DNA of 64,000 nucleotides from Kitasatospora sp. NBC_00374 (GTDB lineage Bacteria; Actinomycetota; Actinomycetes; Streptomycetales; Streptomycetaceae): positions 4,819,001 through 4,883,000 of the forward strand of contig NZ_CP107964.1 of the NCBI RefSeq assembly GCF_041434935.1, written 5' to 3'. The translations under genes were made by a program, and so were the position numbers. Below the pieces are notes generated by a model. That model did no database searches. It saw nothing but the letters and a program-made list of their open reading frames with translations, and was not told the DNA's origin. This document shows positions 51,468-60,155 of this stretch, in pieces. Positions within the stretch are counted from its first letter, which is position 1, and each line of letters starts with the position of its first letter.

Positions 51468-53021
51468 ATGGAGCCGCTGGGTTCGGACGATCCGCGACAG
51501 ATCGGCGACTACCGGCTGCTGCGCCGGCTCGGCGCGGGCGGGATGGGCCGGGTGTACCTGGGCCGCACCGCCGGCGGCCGGACGGTCGCGGTCAAGGTGG
51601 TGCGCGCCGAACTCGCCGACGATCCCGAGTTCCGGGCCCGGTTCCGTCAGGAGGTGGAGGCGGCCCGGCTGGTGGGCGGCGCCAGGACGGCGCCGGTCCT
51701 GGACGCGGACACCGAGGGCCCGCGCCCCTGGGTCGCCACCGGGTACGTGGCGGGGCCCGCGCTGGGCGCCGCCGTCCGCCGCTTCGGGCCGCTGCCCGCG
51801 CCCGCCGTCCACGCCCTCGGGGCGGAACTGGCCGGGGCGCTCGCCCATGTGCACGGCCTCGGGCTGGTGCACCGGGACGTCAAACCCTCCAACGTGCTGC
51901 TCGCCCTGGACGGGCCGCGCCTGATCGACTTCGGCATCGCCCGCGCCCTGGACGGCGCCGCCGAGCTCACCCGGTCCGGCTTCGTGGTCGGCTCGCCCGG
52001 CTTCATGTCGCCCGAGCAGGCGGGCGGCGGCCAGAGCGGCCCGCCCGGGGACGTCTTCTCGCTCGGCGCCGTGCTGGCGTACGCGGCGACCGGCACGGCG
52101 CCCTTCGGCGACGGGGTCAGCGCGGCGGTGCTGCTCTATCGCGTCGTGCACGAGGAGCCCGACCTGACCGGGCTGGACGGCGGCCTGCGCGCCGTCGTCC
52201 GGGAGTGCCTGGCCAAGCGGCCCGAGGACCGGCCCGCGCCTGCGGCCCTGCGGGAACGGCTGGCCGCCGGGGCCCCGGGCCCCGCCGCGGGCGGCTGGCT
52301 GCCGCCGGTCCTCTCGGACGCGGTCGCCCGCAGCGCCGTCGAACTGCTCGACCTGGAGGGCGAGGTGGCGCCGGCCGGACCGGGTCCCGCCCGGGACTTC
52401 GCGGACGCGCCGTACGCCGACCGCACCCCCACCCAGGCGGACGCCCGCCCGACCGGGTCGCCGGCCGGGGCACCGACCGGGCCGCACACCGGATCGCAGC
52501 CCGGACCGCGGCCCGGGGTGCCGGGCCGGCCGCGCCGCCGGTTCGCCCGCGCCGCCGCGGCGGGCGCGCTCGTCCTCGCGGCGGCCGGCGGAGCCGTGCT
52601 GTGGTCCCAGGGCCTGCCCTGGGACCGGGAGAAGCCGAGCCAGGACCAGGCGGTGACCGGCCCCGACGCCCTGCCGGCCGCCTTCCTCGGCACCTGGGAG
52701 GGCACCATCACCACCCAGATCGTCCCGCTGCCGAGCACCTTCCGGGTCGAGCTCAGGGCCGGCCGGGTCGGCGAGAAGGTCGGGCAGACCAGCAACGCCT
52801 CCCGGCTCAGCAGTACGGTCTGCCGCGGCGAGCTGACCCTGCTCACCGTGGCCCCCGACCGGATCGTGCTGCAGGAGCGGTCGGCCGGGGCGGACCCCGG
52901 CTGCACCGGCGCGCCCGAGCAGCAGACCTACACCCTCAAGAACGCCCACACCCTGCACCTCCAGGTCAGTGGGGCGCCGCTCGGCTCCGACCCCGCCGGG
53001 GACCTCGCCCAGCGGGCCTGA
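51468..53021 (+). CDS. Membrane Ser/Thr protein kinase (Hanks type)
   Basis: 517 residues. Kinase domain 15-275: Gly-loop G22-A-G-G-M-G, ATP lysine K43, catalytic D137 in HRDVKPSN, metal-binding D154 in DFGIA, and SPEQ as APE equivalent. A Pro/Thr linker (about 300-355) leads to one TM helix (about 361-382) and an external domain of about 130 residues with two Cys (TVCRGEL, PGCTGAPEQ). No PASTA repeats. It sits between mqnA and mqnC as in S. coelicolor, where I recall SCO4507. Signal and substrates unknown. Confidence 0.92.
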   Translation: MEPLGSDDPRQIGDYRLLRRLGAGGMGRVYLGRTAGGRTVAVKVVRAELADDPEFRARFRQEVEAARLVGGARTAPVLDADTEGPRPWVATGYVAGPALGAAVRRFGPLPAPAVHALGAELAGALAHVHGLGLVHRDVKPSNVLLALDGPRLIDFGIARALDGAAELTRSGFVVGSPGFMSPEQAGGGQSGPPGDVFSLGAVLAYAATGTAPFGDGVSAAVLLYRVVHEEPDLTGLDGGLRAVVRECLAKRPEDRPAPAALRERLAAGAPGPAAGGWLPPVLSDAVARSAVELLDLEGEVAPAGPGPARDFADAPYADRTPTQADARPTGSPAGAPTGPHTGSQPGPRPGVPGRPRRRFARAAAAGALVLAAAGGAVLWSQGLPWDREKPSQDQAVTGPDALPAAFLGTWEGTITTQIVPLPSTFRVELRAGRVGEKVGQTSNASRLSSTVCRGELTLLTVAPDRIVLQERSAGADPGCTGAPEQQTYTLKNAHTLHLQVSGAPLGSDPAGDLAQRA

Positions 53022-53124
53022 GCAGCGGCCGAAACGGCCTGGCGTAGGCTGGTTCGGTCATGTCGGCCGGGGCTCCCCTCCGGCTGAGGCGACCCGATGG
53101 ATGGACAGAAAGAAGGCCCGCCAG

Positions 53125-54333
53125 GTGTCCGAGCAGACCCTTTCCGCCAACGACCTGCAGGCCGTCCTGGACCGCGCGGCCGCCGGTGGCCGGATCACCC
53201 CGGAGGAGGCGCTGGAGCTCTACCGCTCCGCACCCCTGCACGCGCTCGGCTCCGCCGCCGACGCGGTGCGCCGCCGCCGCTACGCCGGCGTCGAGCACAT
53301 CGCGACGTACATCATCGAGCGCAACATCAACTACACCAACGTCTGTGTGACGGCCTGCAAGTTCTGTGCCTTCTACGTGGCGCCGAAGAGCGACAAGGGC
53401 TGGTCCCGCGACCTGGACGAGATCCTGCGCCGCTGCGCCGAGACGGTCGAGCTGGGCGGCACCCAGATCATGTTCCAGGGCGGCCACCACCCGGACTACG
53501 GCGTCGAGTACTACGAGCGCGCCTTCGCCGCCATCAAGGCGGACTTCCCGCAGCTGGTGATCCACTCCCTCGGGGCGTCCGAGGTCGAGCACATGGCCCG
53601 GATCTCGAAGGTCTCCATCGAGGAGGCGATCACCCGGATCAACAGGGCCGGCCTGGACTCGTTCGCCGGCGCCGGTGCCGAGCTGCTGCCGGCCCGGCCG
53701 CGCAAGGCGATCGCCCCGCTGAAGGAGTCCGGCGAGCGCTGGCTGGAGATCATGGAGGCGGCCCACGGCCTCGGGGTGGAGTCCACCTCCACCATGCTGA
53801 TGGGCACCGGCGAGACCAACGCCGAGCGGATCGAGCACCTGCGGATGATCCGCGACGTGCAGGACCGCACCGGCGGCTTCCGGGCCTTCATCCCGTACAC
53901 CTACCAGCCGCAGAACAACCACCTCAAGGGCTCCACCCAGGCCACCGTCTTCGAGTACCTGCGGATGATCGCGATCGCCCGGCTCTTCCTCGACAACGTG
54001 GCCCACATCCAGGGCTCCTGGCTCACCACGGGCAAGGAGGCCGGTCAACTCTCGCTGCACTACGGCGCGGACGACCTGGGCTCGGTCATGCTGGAGGAGA
54101 ACGTGGTCTCGATGGCCGGTGCCAAGCACCGTTCCAACCTGACCGAGCTGATCCACCTGATCCGGGCCGCCGACCGCACCCCCGCCCAGCGCTCCACCAC
54201 CTACCAGCACCTGCGGGTGCTGGACGACCCGGCCAACGACCCGGTCGACCCCCGGGTGGCCTCGCACATCGCCTCCACCGCGCTGGACGGCGGCACGGCG
54301 CACCCCGAGCTGAAGATCCTCTCGACCACCTGA
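53125..54333 (+). CDS. mqnC: Dehypoxanthine futalosine cyclase (radical SAM)
   Basis: 402 residues from GTG at 53125, chosen because AGAAGG lies nine bases upstream; an in-frame ATG at 53101 would add eight residues with rare AGA. The cluster motif is C74-V-T-A-C78-K-F-C81. Other blocks are IMFQGGHHPDYG, HSLGASEVEHMA and STSTMLMGTGET. It forms cyclic dehypoxanthine futalosine in menaquinone synthesis. The stop overlaps the next start (TGATG). Confidence 0.95.
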   Translation: MSEQTLSANDLQAVLDRAAAGGRITPEEALELYRSAPLHALGSAADAVRRRRYAGVEHIATYIIERNINYTNVCVTACKFCAFYVAPKSDKGWSRDLDEILRRCAETVELGGTQIMFQGGHHPDYGVEYYERAFAAIKADFPQLVIHSLGASEVEHMARISKVSIEEAITRINRAGLDSFAGAGAELLPARPRKAIAPLKESGERWLEIMEAAHGLGVESTSTMLMGTGETNAERIEHLRMIRDVQDRTGGFRAFIPYTYQPQNNHLKGSTQATVFEYLRMIAIARLFLDNVAHIQGSWLTTGKEAGQLSLHYGADDLGSVMLEENVVSMAGAKHRSNLTELIHLIRAADRTPAQRSTTYQHLRVLDDPANDPVDPRVASHIASTALDGGTAHPELKILSTT

Positions 54334-54971
54334 TGCTGACCCTCCACCGGGCCGCCCTGCTGGTGCCCGACCCGGCCGACCCCACCGCCCCGTCGATCAC
54401 CGACGGGGCGGTGCTGGTGGACGGCGCGACCGTGGCCGCGCTGGGGCCGTTCCCGGAGCTCTCCGGCCGCGGCGCCCGCGTCCGGGAGTGGGGCGGTCTG
54501 CTGCTGCCGGGGCTGCGCAACCCCTTCGGGCACTGGCTGCTGGAGCGGGCCTACCACCCGGACCCGCGGGAGGACCTGGGCGGTGAACCGCTGCTGCTGG
54601 AGGTCGACCCGGACCGCCGGGGCGGCAGCGCCCGGCGCGGCCTGCAGCGGATGCTGGCGTACGGGACGACGGCGGTGGCCGGCCCGTTCGAGCTGCCGGT
54701 GGTCCGGACCGCGGTGGCCCGCTCGGGGCTGGCCGCGCTGCCCGGGGCCGGGCGCGCCGGGGGCGGGGAGCCCGCGGGCGAACAGGACGGCGGGCTGGAT
54801 CCGCTGGCGGTGGGGACGCCGGGCGAGATGGTGCACCGTGCACTGACGGTCGGTGCGGCGGCGGACTTCGCGGTGTTCGACGCCCCGTCCGTCGAGGCCC
54901 TGGCGCAGGCCGGGGCGGGCTGCTGCCTGGCCACCGTCCTGGGGGGACGCCTGCTGTACCGCCGTCGGTGA
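54333..54971 (+). CDS. Imidazolonepropionase-like composite-domain protein (no barrel)
   Basis: 212 residues coupled to mqnC by a one-base overlap. The N- and C-terminal parts look like the beta-composite domain of amidohydrolases (ITDGAVLVDGATVAALGPF; AADFAVFDAPSVEALAQAG with VLGGRLLYRRR at the end). The intervening barrel is reduced to about 110 residues, with no visible H-x-H or other metal ligands. It resembles proteins annotated as imidazolonepropionase-like near futalosine genes. Probably not an active deaminase; a structural or vestigial role is a guess. Confidence 0.7.
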   Translation: MLTLHRAALLVPDPADPTAPSITDGAVLVDGATVAALGPFPELSGRGARVREWGGLLLPGLRNPFGHWLLERAYHPDPREDLGGEPLLLEVDPDRRGGSARRGLQRMLAYGTTAVAGPFELPVVRTAVARSGLAALPGAGRAGGGEPAGEQDGGLDPLAVGTPGEMVHRALTVGAAADFAVFDAPSVEALAQAGAGCCLATVLGGRLLYRRR

Positions 54972-55124
54972 CGTGGCGTGAGTTTCCCGCCATGGGGCGG
55001 CCGGAAACCGACCTGAGCGTGGCGATCCTCATATCGGATGACCGGCCGTCACCGTGACCTGAGGCCCCGCCAGCGGCTACGATCCCCGACAGCCACTCAG
55101 GTGACGCAGCCAGGACAGGGAACC

Positions 55125-55730
55125 ATGCAATCCGCGACCGCCCCCCGACCGAACGGGCCGTTCGGGCCCTCGGCTCGGCCACGGCTCGGCCGGGGCTGGT
55201 ACCTCGTCGCCGTGCTCAGCGCGGTGCTCGCCCTCGGGCTGTGCCTGCTCGGCTGGCGCCAGGCCGACCAGGCCGACCGGATCGCGGCCGACCCCGTCCG
55301 GGTCGAGGGCACCATCACCCAGCTGCCCGGCGGCAGCGGCACCTACAGCCAGGTCCGCTACCAGGCCGGTGGCCGTCAACTGGTCGCCGCCGATCTGTGG
55401 CTGCCCGAGGGCGCACAACTCGGCGCGGGCATCTGCCTGGAGCACGCCGCCGGCGACCCCGGCGCCGTCCGCGTCTGCGGCGAGCGCTACCCGCAGCCGG
55501 TGGGCGTCGGTCTGGCGCAGATCAGCGTGCCGGTCGCCCTGCTGCTGTGCGCGGCCTGCGTGGCCCGGATCTGGCGCCACCGCCGGGCCAACCCGACCCG
55601 GCGCGGGGACTCCCGGGTCCGCACCACGGTCGCGCTGGCCGCCGAGGCGCTCGGCGAGGGCATGCCCGCCATCACCCACGGCAAGCGCTCCCGCCGACGG
55701 CGCAAGGGCGGCCGACGCGCCCTGCGCTGA
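55125..55730 (+). CDS. Two-TM membrane protein of unknown function
   Basis: 201 residues from ATG at 55125 after AGGACAGGG. TM helices at about 24-44 (WYLVAVLSAVLALGLCLLG) and 131-150 (VGLAQISVPVALLLCAACVA) flank an external beta-rich domain of about 85 residues with two Cys (GAGICLEH, RVCGERY). A highly basic tail (RSRRRRKGGRRALR) follows inside. The layout recalls DUF3592-like proteins, but I cannot place it firmly. Confidence 0.7.
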   Translation: MQSATAPRPNGPFGPSARPRLGRGWYLVAVLSAVLALGLCLLGWRQADQADRIAADPVRVEGTITQLPGGSGTYSQVRYQAGGRQLVAADLWLPEGAQLGAGICLEHAAGDPGAVRVCGERYPQPVGVGLAQISVPVALLLCAACVARIWRHRRANPTRRGDSRVRTTVALAAEALGEGMPAITHGKRSRRRRKGGRRALR

Positions 55731-55902
55731 CGCGGGGCAGCGAACGCTGGGCCGGGCGCCGCGTGGAGCGCTGCCCCGAGCCGCGCGCGCGGGCGCGCAG
55801 CGGCGCGCGTGGTGTGCAAAGCGCCCTTCGGAGCCACCGCACGCCACCCCCGAAGACACCCCGTCGCCCGGACCGCCGGTGCCAAGGTGAACAATGGGTG
55901 GC

Positions 55903-56595
55903 GTGACCCGAGCCTCTCTGGACAAGCAGCCGCACGAAGTCGCCGCGATGTTCGACGACGTCGCGGCCAAGTACGACCGCACCAACGACGTCCTCTCCCT
56001 CGGCCAGACCCGGCTCTGGCGACGCGCCGTGGCCGACGCCATCGGTGCCGAGCCCGGCCAGCGGATCCTCGACCTGGGGGCCGGCACCGGCACCTCCTCG
56101 CTGCCCTTCCTGGAGGCCGGCGCCGAGGTCGTCCCGTGCGACTTCTCGCTCGGCATGCTCACCGAGGGCAAGCGCCGCCACCCCGAGCTGTCGCTGACCG
56201 CGGGCGACGCCACCCGGCTGCCCTTCGCCGACGGGGTCTTCGACGCCGCCACCATCTCCTTCGCGCTGCGCAACGTGCAGGACACCGACGCCGCGCTGAG
56301 CGAGCTGTACCGGGTCACCAAGCCCGGCGGCAAGCTGGTGATCTGCGAGTTCTCCACCCCGACCTGGACCCCGCTGCGGACGGTCTACACCGAGTACCTG
56401 ATGCGTGCGCTGCCCCCGGTCGCCACCGCCGTCAGCAGCAATCCGGACGCCTACGTCTACCTCGCCGAATCGATTCGCTCCTGGCCCGACCAGCCCGCGC
56501 TGGCCACCAAGCTCCAGCAGGCCGGCTGGTCCAAGGTCGCCTGGCGCAACCTCACCGGCGGCATCGTCGCCCTGCACCGGGGTTTCAAGGCCTGA
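55903..56595 (+). CDS. ubiE: Demethylmenaquinone methyltransferase
   Basis: 230 residues (also called menG) from GTG at 55903, giving the family start TRASLDKQPHEVAAMFDDVAAKYD; an ATG at 55894 is possible. The SAM-binding motif is LDLGAGTGTS at 56-65. UbiE signatures are YDRTNDVLSLGQTRLWRR and ATISFALRNVQD. It methylates demethylmenaquinone as the last step of menaquinone synthesis, fitting the mqn genes upstream and nuo downstream. Confidence 0.95.
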   Translation: MTRASLDKQPHEVAAMFDDVAAKYDRTNDVLSLGQTRLWRRAVADAIGAEPGQRILDLGAGTGTSSLPFLEAGAEVVPCDFSLGMLTEGKRRHPELSLTAGDATRLPFADGVFDAATISFALRNVQDTDAALSELYRVTKPGGKLVICEFSTPTWTPLRTVYTEYLMRALPPVATAVSSNPDAYVYLAESIRSWPDQPALATKLQQAGWSKVAWRNLTGGIVALHRGFKA

Positions 56596-56674
56596 CAACT
56601 AGACTGCGGGGGGCCGTCCGCGGCCCCTCGTCCAGTCCCGAGCCCCCACCGCCGTTCGCAGGAGAGTGCCAGCC

Positions 56675-57985
56675 GTGACCACCGACACCGCAGCCGATCT
56701 GACGAAGCCGGACAACCCCGTGGAGAGCACGGCGGACGTCATCGTGGTCGGCGCCGGTCCGGCGGGGTCGACCACCGCGTACTACCTGGCCCAGGCCGGG
56801 CTGGACGTGCTGCTGCTGGAGAAGACCGAGTTCCCGCGCGAGAAGGTCTGCGGGGACGGGCTCACCCCGCGCGCCACCAAACAGCTGGTCGACATGGGGA
56901 TCGACGTCTCCACCGAGAACGGCTGGCTGCACAACAAGGGCCTGCGGATCATCGGCGGCGGCGTCCGGCTGGAGCTGGACTGGCCCGAGCTGGCCGCCTT
57001 CCCCGACTACGGTCTGGTCCGCAAGCGGGCCGACTTCGACGAGCTGCTGGCCCGTCAGGCCCAGAAGGCCGGTGCCCGGCTGTACGAGCGGTGCAACGTC
57101 ACCGGCCCGGTGCTGGACGAGCGCACCGGCCGGATCACCGGCGTCACCGCCAAGGTCGGCGAGGAGAAGCGGGCGGTCGTCTTCAAGGCCCCGCTGGTGG
57201 TCGCCGCCGACGGCAACTCCACCCGGCTCTCGGTCGCCATGGGCCTGCACCGGATGGAGGACCGCCCGATGGGCGTCGCCTACCGGACGTACTTCACCTC
57301 GCCCCGGCACGACGACGACTACCTGGAGTCCTGGCTGGAGCTGCGCGACCCGCGCAAGAAGGACGAGCTGCTGCCCGGCTACGGCTGGATCTTCGGCATG
57401 GGCGACGGCACCTCCAACGTCGGCCTCGGCATCCTCAACTCCTCGCCCGCCTTCGGGAACCTCAACTGGCCCGAGGTGCTCACCACCTGGTGCTCCGGGA
57501 TGCCCGAGGAGTGGGGCTACACCCCCGAGAACATGACCGAGAAGATCCGCGGCGCCGCGCTGCCGATGGCCTTCAACCGTCAGCCGCACTACACCCGCGG
57601 CCTGCTGCTGGTCGGCGACGCCGGCGGCATGGTCAACCCCTTCAACGGCGAGGGCATCGCGTACGCGATGGAGTCCGGCCAGATCGCGGCCGGCGTCATC
57701 GTCCAGGCCTCCGCCCGGATCACCGAGGCCGGACGCGAGCGCGTCCTGCACAGCTACCCCAAGGTCCTCAAGGAGGTCTACGGCGGCTACTACACGCTCG
57801 GCCGGGCCTTCGTGAAGCTCCTCGGCAGCCCCAAGGTCATGAAGCTCGCCACCGAACGCGGCCTGACCCACCCGCTCCTGATGAAGTTCACCCTCAAGCT
57901 GCTCGCCAACCTGACCGACCCCCGGGGCGGCGACGCGATGGACCGCCTGATCAACGGGCTGACGAAGGTCGCACCCAACGCGTAG
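56675..57985 (+). CDS. Geranylgeranyl-reductase family flavoprotein
   Basis: 436 residues from GTG at 56675. The FAD motif G26-A-G28-P-A-G31 is in DVIVVGAGPAGSTTA, followed by EKTEFPREKVCGDGLTPRA, and the second FAD motif is LLLVGDAGGMVNPFNGEGI. It probably reduces double bonds in the polyprenyl chain of menaquinone (MenJ-like); this is inferred from the gene directly upstream being ubiE. A 22-bp GC palindrome 40 bp after the stop may terminate the unit. Confidence 0.9.
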   Translation: MTTDTAADLTKPDNPVESTADVIVVGAGPAGSTTAYYLAQAGLDVLLLEKTEFPREKVCGDGLTPRATKQLVDMGIDVSTENGWLHNKGLRIIGGGVRLELDWPELAAFPDYGLVRKRADFDELLARQAQKAGARLYERCNVTGPVLDERTGRITGVTAKVGEEKRAVVFKAPLVVAADGNSTRLSVAMGLHRMEDRPMGVAYRTYFTSPRHDDDYLESWLELRDPRKKDELLPGYGWIFGMGDGTSNVGLGILNSSPAFGNLNWPEVLTTWCSGMPEEWGYTPENMTEKIRGAALPMAFNRQPHYTRGLLLVGDAGGMVNPFNGEGIAYAMESGQIAAGVIVQASARITEAGRERVLHSYPKVLKEVYGGYYTLGRAFVKLLGSPKVMKLATERGLTHPLLMKFTLKLLANLTDPRGGDAMDRLINGLTKVAPNA

Positions 57986-58025
57986 CGGCCACGCGGCCGC
58001 GGCGGTCGCGGGTACGGACACCAGC

Positions 58026-58047
58026 CGGCCCGGCCCGGGCCGGGCCG
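58026..58047 (+). terminator. GC palindrome after geranylgeranyl-reductase gene
   Basis: A 22-nt perfect palindrome 40 bases after the stop, followed by CCGGATTTTCCGG. Probable terminator. Confidence 0.5.
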
Positions 58048-58097
58048 CCGGATTTTCCGGTGGCCCGGCGCCGGGTCGGCGTGCTTGGATCCCGGGC

Positions 58098-58529
58098 ATG
58101 AACAGTGACCTGCCGGACGGCTACGAGATCTCCACCGACCCGGCGCGGCTCGATGCCGCGCTGATCCACGTGTGGCTGTCCTCGGACGCCTACTGGGCGC
58201 TCGGCCGGCCCCGGGAGAAGCAGGACCTGGCGATCGCCAACTCGCTCAACTTCGGGGTCTACGACAGCGTGTCCGGAGACCAGCTCGGCTATGCCCGGGT
58301 GGTCACCGACCGGGCCACCTTCGGCTGGCTGTGCGACGTCTACATCGCCCCCGCGGCCCGAGGCAAGGGCCTGGGCACGGCCCTGGCCGCCGCGGTCCGG
58401 GACCGCCTCGCCGGCTACGGATTGCGCCGCATCCTGCTGGCCACCGCCGACGCCCACGAGGTCTACGCGAAGGTCGGGTTCGAGCCGCTGACCACGCCGG
58501 AGAAGTGGATGGCACTCGGCGCCCAGTAG
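58098..58529 (+). CDS. GNAT family N-acetyltransferase
   Basis: 143 residues. The acetyl-CoA motif R-G-K-G-L-G is in VYIAPAARGKGLGTALAAAVRD. The C-terminus has HEVYAKVGFEPL with a candidate catalytic Tyr. The opening DGYEISTDPARLDAALIHVWLSSDAYWALGRP is that of a well-represented bacterial group of unknown acceptor. Convergent with the fused gene at 58561. Confidence 0.9.
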   Translation: MNSDLPDGYEISTDPARLDAALIHVWLSSDAYWALGRPREKQDLAIANSLNFGVYDSVSGDQLGYARVVTDRATFGWLCDVYIAPAARGKGLGTALAAAVRDRLAGYGLRRILLATADAHEVYAKVGFEPLTTPEKWMALGAQ

Positions 58530-58560
58530 CGGGGCCGGCCGGCGCGCACGGTCGCCGGGG

Positions 58561-59349
58561 TCAGGACTGCCAGCGGCGTTCGCCGTCGTACCAGAGGTCG
58601 GTGGGGGTGAGGCCGAGGGCGGTGGCGACGGCCGCCGAGGCGTGGTGGTCGGGGTGGATGTGGGCGACCAGGGTGTCGACCTGGCCTGCCGTCAGGTGCA
58701 CGGCGGCGGCGCGGACGGCCTCGGTGGCGATGCCGCGGCCCTGCCAGGGGGTGCCGACGACCCAGGCGAGTTCGGCGGTCCGGCCGGTGACGGTGGCCTG
58801 GACGTAGCCGGCCAGGCAGCCGTCCTCGCGCAGGTGGATGACCCAGTTGTGCCAGGTGGTCTCGGGCTCGGGGGAGCCGGCGGCCAGCCGGCGGTAGCGG
58901 GCGCGCAGTTCCTCGGGTGAGTCGGGGGCGCCGCCTGTGTAGGTGTGCAGGGCCGGGTCGGCGAGGACGGCGGCCATCTCCTCGGCGTGGTCCACCCGAA
59001 GGGGGACCAGGTCGAGCCGCTCGGCCGGGAGGGTGCCGAGCGAGCGCTGCCTGACGTACGCCATCCGCCGCTCGAAGACCTCGCGGGCGTCCGGGGTGAG
59101 GGTGCGCAGGGCGACCAGGGCCGCGAAGATCACGTCGCAGAGCTCGTGCTGGACGTCCTCCCAGCTGTGGGTGACGCCCTTGCGCGGGTTCTGGCCGGTG
59201 GCGCCGATGACGGCCTGGCCGACCTCGCCGACCTCCTCCGACAGCTTGAGGATCCGCAGCAGTCTCTCGTCGCCCGGGGAGAGGTCGCTCACGCGGTCCA
59301 GCCAGGCGACGAGCTGGTCGACGTTCTCCCAGGTGGTGCTGCGGTCCAT
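58561..59349 (-). CDS. Fused MazG-like pyrophosphatase and GNAT acetyltransferase
   Basis: 262 residues from ATG at 59349. Residues 1-105 are MazG-like: LRILKLSEEVGEVGQAVIG carries the E-x-x-E ligand pair and WEDVQHELCDVIFAALVAL the E-x-x-D pair. Residues about 115-262 are a GNAT domain of the RimJ-like type (LDLVPLRVDHAEEMAAVLADP, then GTPWQGRGIATEAVRAA with Q-G-R-G-I-A). So one chain may hydrolyse a nucleoside triphosphate and acetylate something. No linker irregularity or frameshift is seen. Confidence 0.87.
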   Translation of the reverse strand: MDRSTTWENVDQLVAWLDRVSDLSPGDERLLRILKLSEEVGEVGQAVIGATGQNPRKGVTHSWEDVQHELCDVIFAALVALRTLTPDAREVFERRMAYVRQRSLGTLPAERLDLVPLRVDHAEEMAAVLADPALHTYTGGAPDSPEELRARYRRLAAGSPEPETTWHNWVIHLREDGCLAGYVQATVTGRTAELAWVVGTPWQGRGIATEAVRAAAVHLTAGQVDTLVAHIHPDHHASAAVATALGLTPTDLWYDGERRWQS

Positions 59350-59407
59350 GCGGCGGCTCCCGTACGGCAGGGGGTGGGCCCCCACCGTACGGGATACCGG
59401 TCGGCCG

Positions 59408-60067
59408 TCAGCCCTTGGCGATCTTCACGTTGCGGATGTCGGTCCTGACCGCCGGGTAGCCGTCGCCGGGGCCGTTCTGGTCGTCCTCGCCGGCCGCCGC
59501 GATCTTCTGCAGCACGTCCAGGCCGCCGGTGACCTGCCCGAACGGGGTGTAGGCGGGGGAGAGTTTGGTGTCCTTCCAGACGAAGAAGAACTGGCTGCCG
59601 TTGGTGTTCGGCCCGGCGTTGGCCATCGCCACGGTGCCGGCCGGGTAGGTCGCGCCGGTCAGGTTCTCGTCCGGGAAGGAGTACCCCGGGCCGCCGCTGC
59701 CGGTGCCGGTCGGGTCGCCGCACTGGAGCACGAAGATCCGCTGGGTGGTGAGGCGGTGGCAGTGGCTCCCGTCGAAGTAGTCGTGTTCGGCGAGGAAGCG
59801 GAACGAGAAGGTGGTGCACGGGGCCTTGTCGGTCAGCGCCTTGAAGGTGATGTCGCCCTGCCTGGTCTTCAGCGTGGCCTTGTACGGCTTGGCGGCCTTG
59901 GCGGCGTCGAAGACCGGGATGCCCTTGAAGTTGTCGGCGGGGACGGCCGGTGTGTAGCTGCAACCCACCTGGAGCGCCGGGGCGGCCGCGGCGGATCCCG
60001 CGGTGGTGGCCAGGGCGAGCGGGACGGTGGTGGCGGTCAGGAGCAGGGCCCAGTGCTTGCGCCTCAT
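59408..60067 (-). CDS. Secreted cyclophilin-type peptidyl-prolyl isomerase
   Basis: 219 residues with a signal peptide (basic MRRKHW, hydrophobic core LLLTATTVPLALATTAG, cleavage near AAA-AP at about 28). The cyclophilin core has FDGSHCHRLT, PDENLTGATYPAGTVAMANAGPNTNGSQFFFVW and FGQVTGGLDVLQKI. The usual F-H-R-V is SHCHRL. Two Cys (VGCSYT, APCTTF) may pair outside the cell. Catalyses prolyl cis-trans isomerisation of exported proteins. Confidence 0.92.
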   Translation of the reverse strand: MRRKHWALLLTATTVPLALATTAGSAAAAPALQVGCSYTPAVPADNFKGIPVFDAAKAAKPYKATLKTRQGDITFKALTDKAPCTTFSFRFLAEHDYFDGSHCHRLTTQRIFVLQCGDPTGTGSGGPGYSFPDENLTGATYPAGTVAMANAGPNTNGSQFFFVWKDTKLSPAYTPFGQVTGGLDVLQKIAAAGEDDQNGPGDGYPAVRTDIRNVKIAKG

Positions 60068-60155
60068 GTGCGAGGACCTCCGGTACGTGAACGGACGTTA
60101 ATGGCATGGCCGTGTCATCAATGCCCGTTCCGCGGACCGCTACTCCTCGGTGTCG

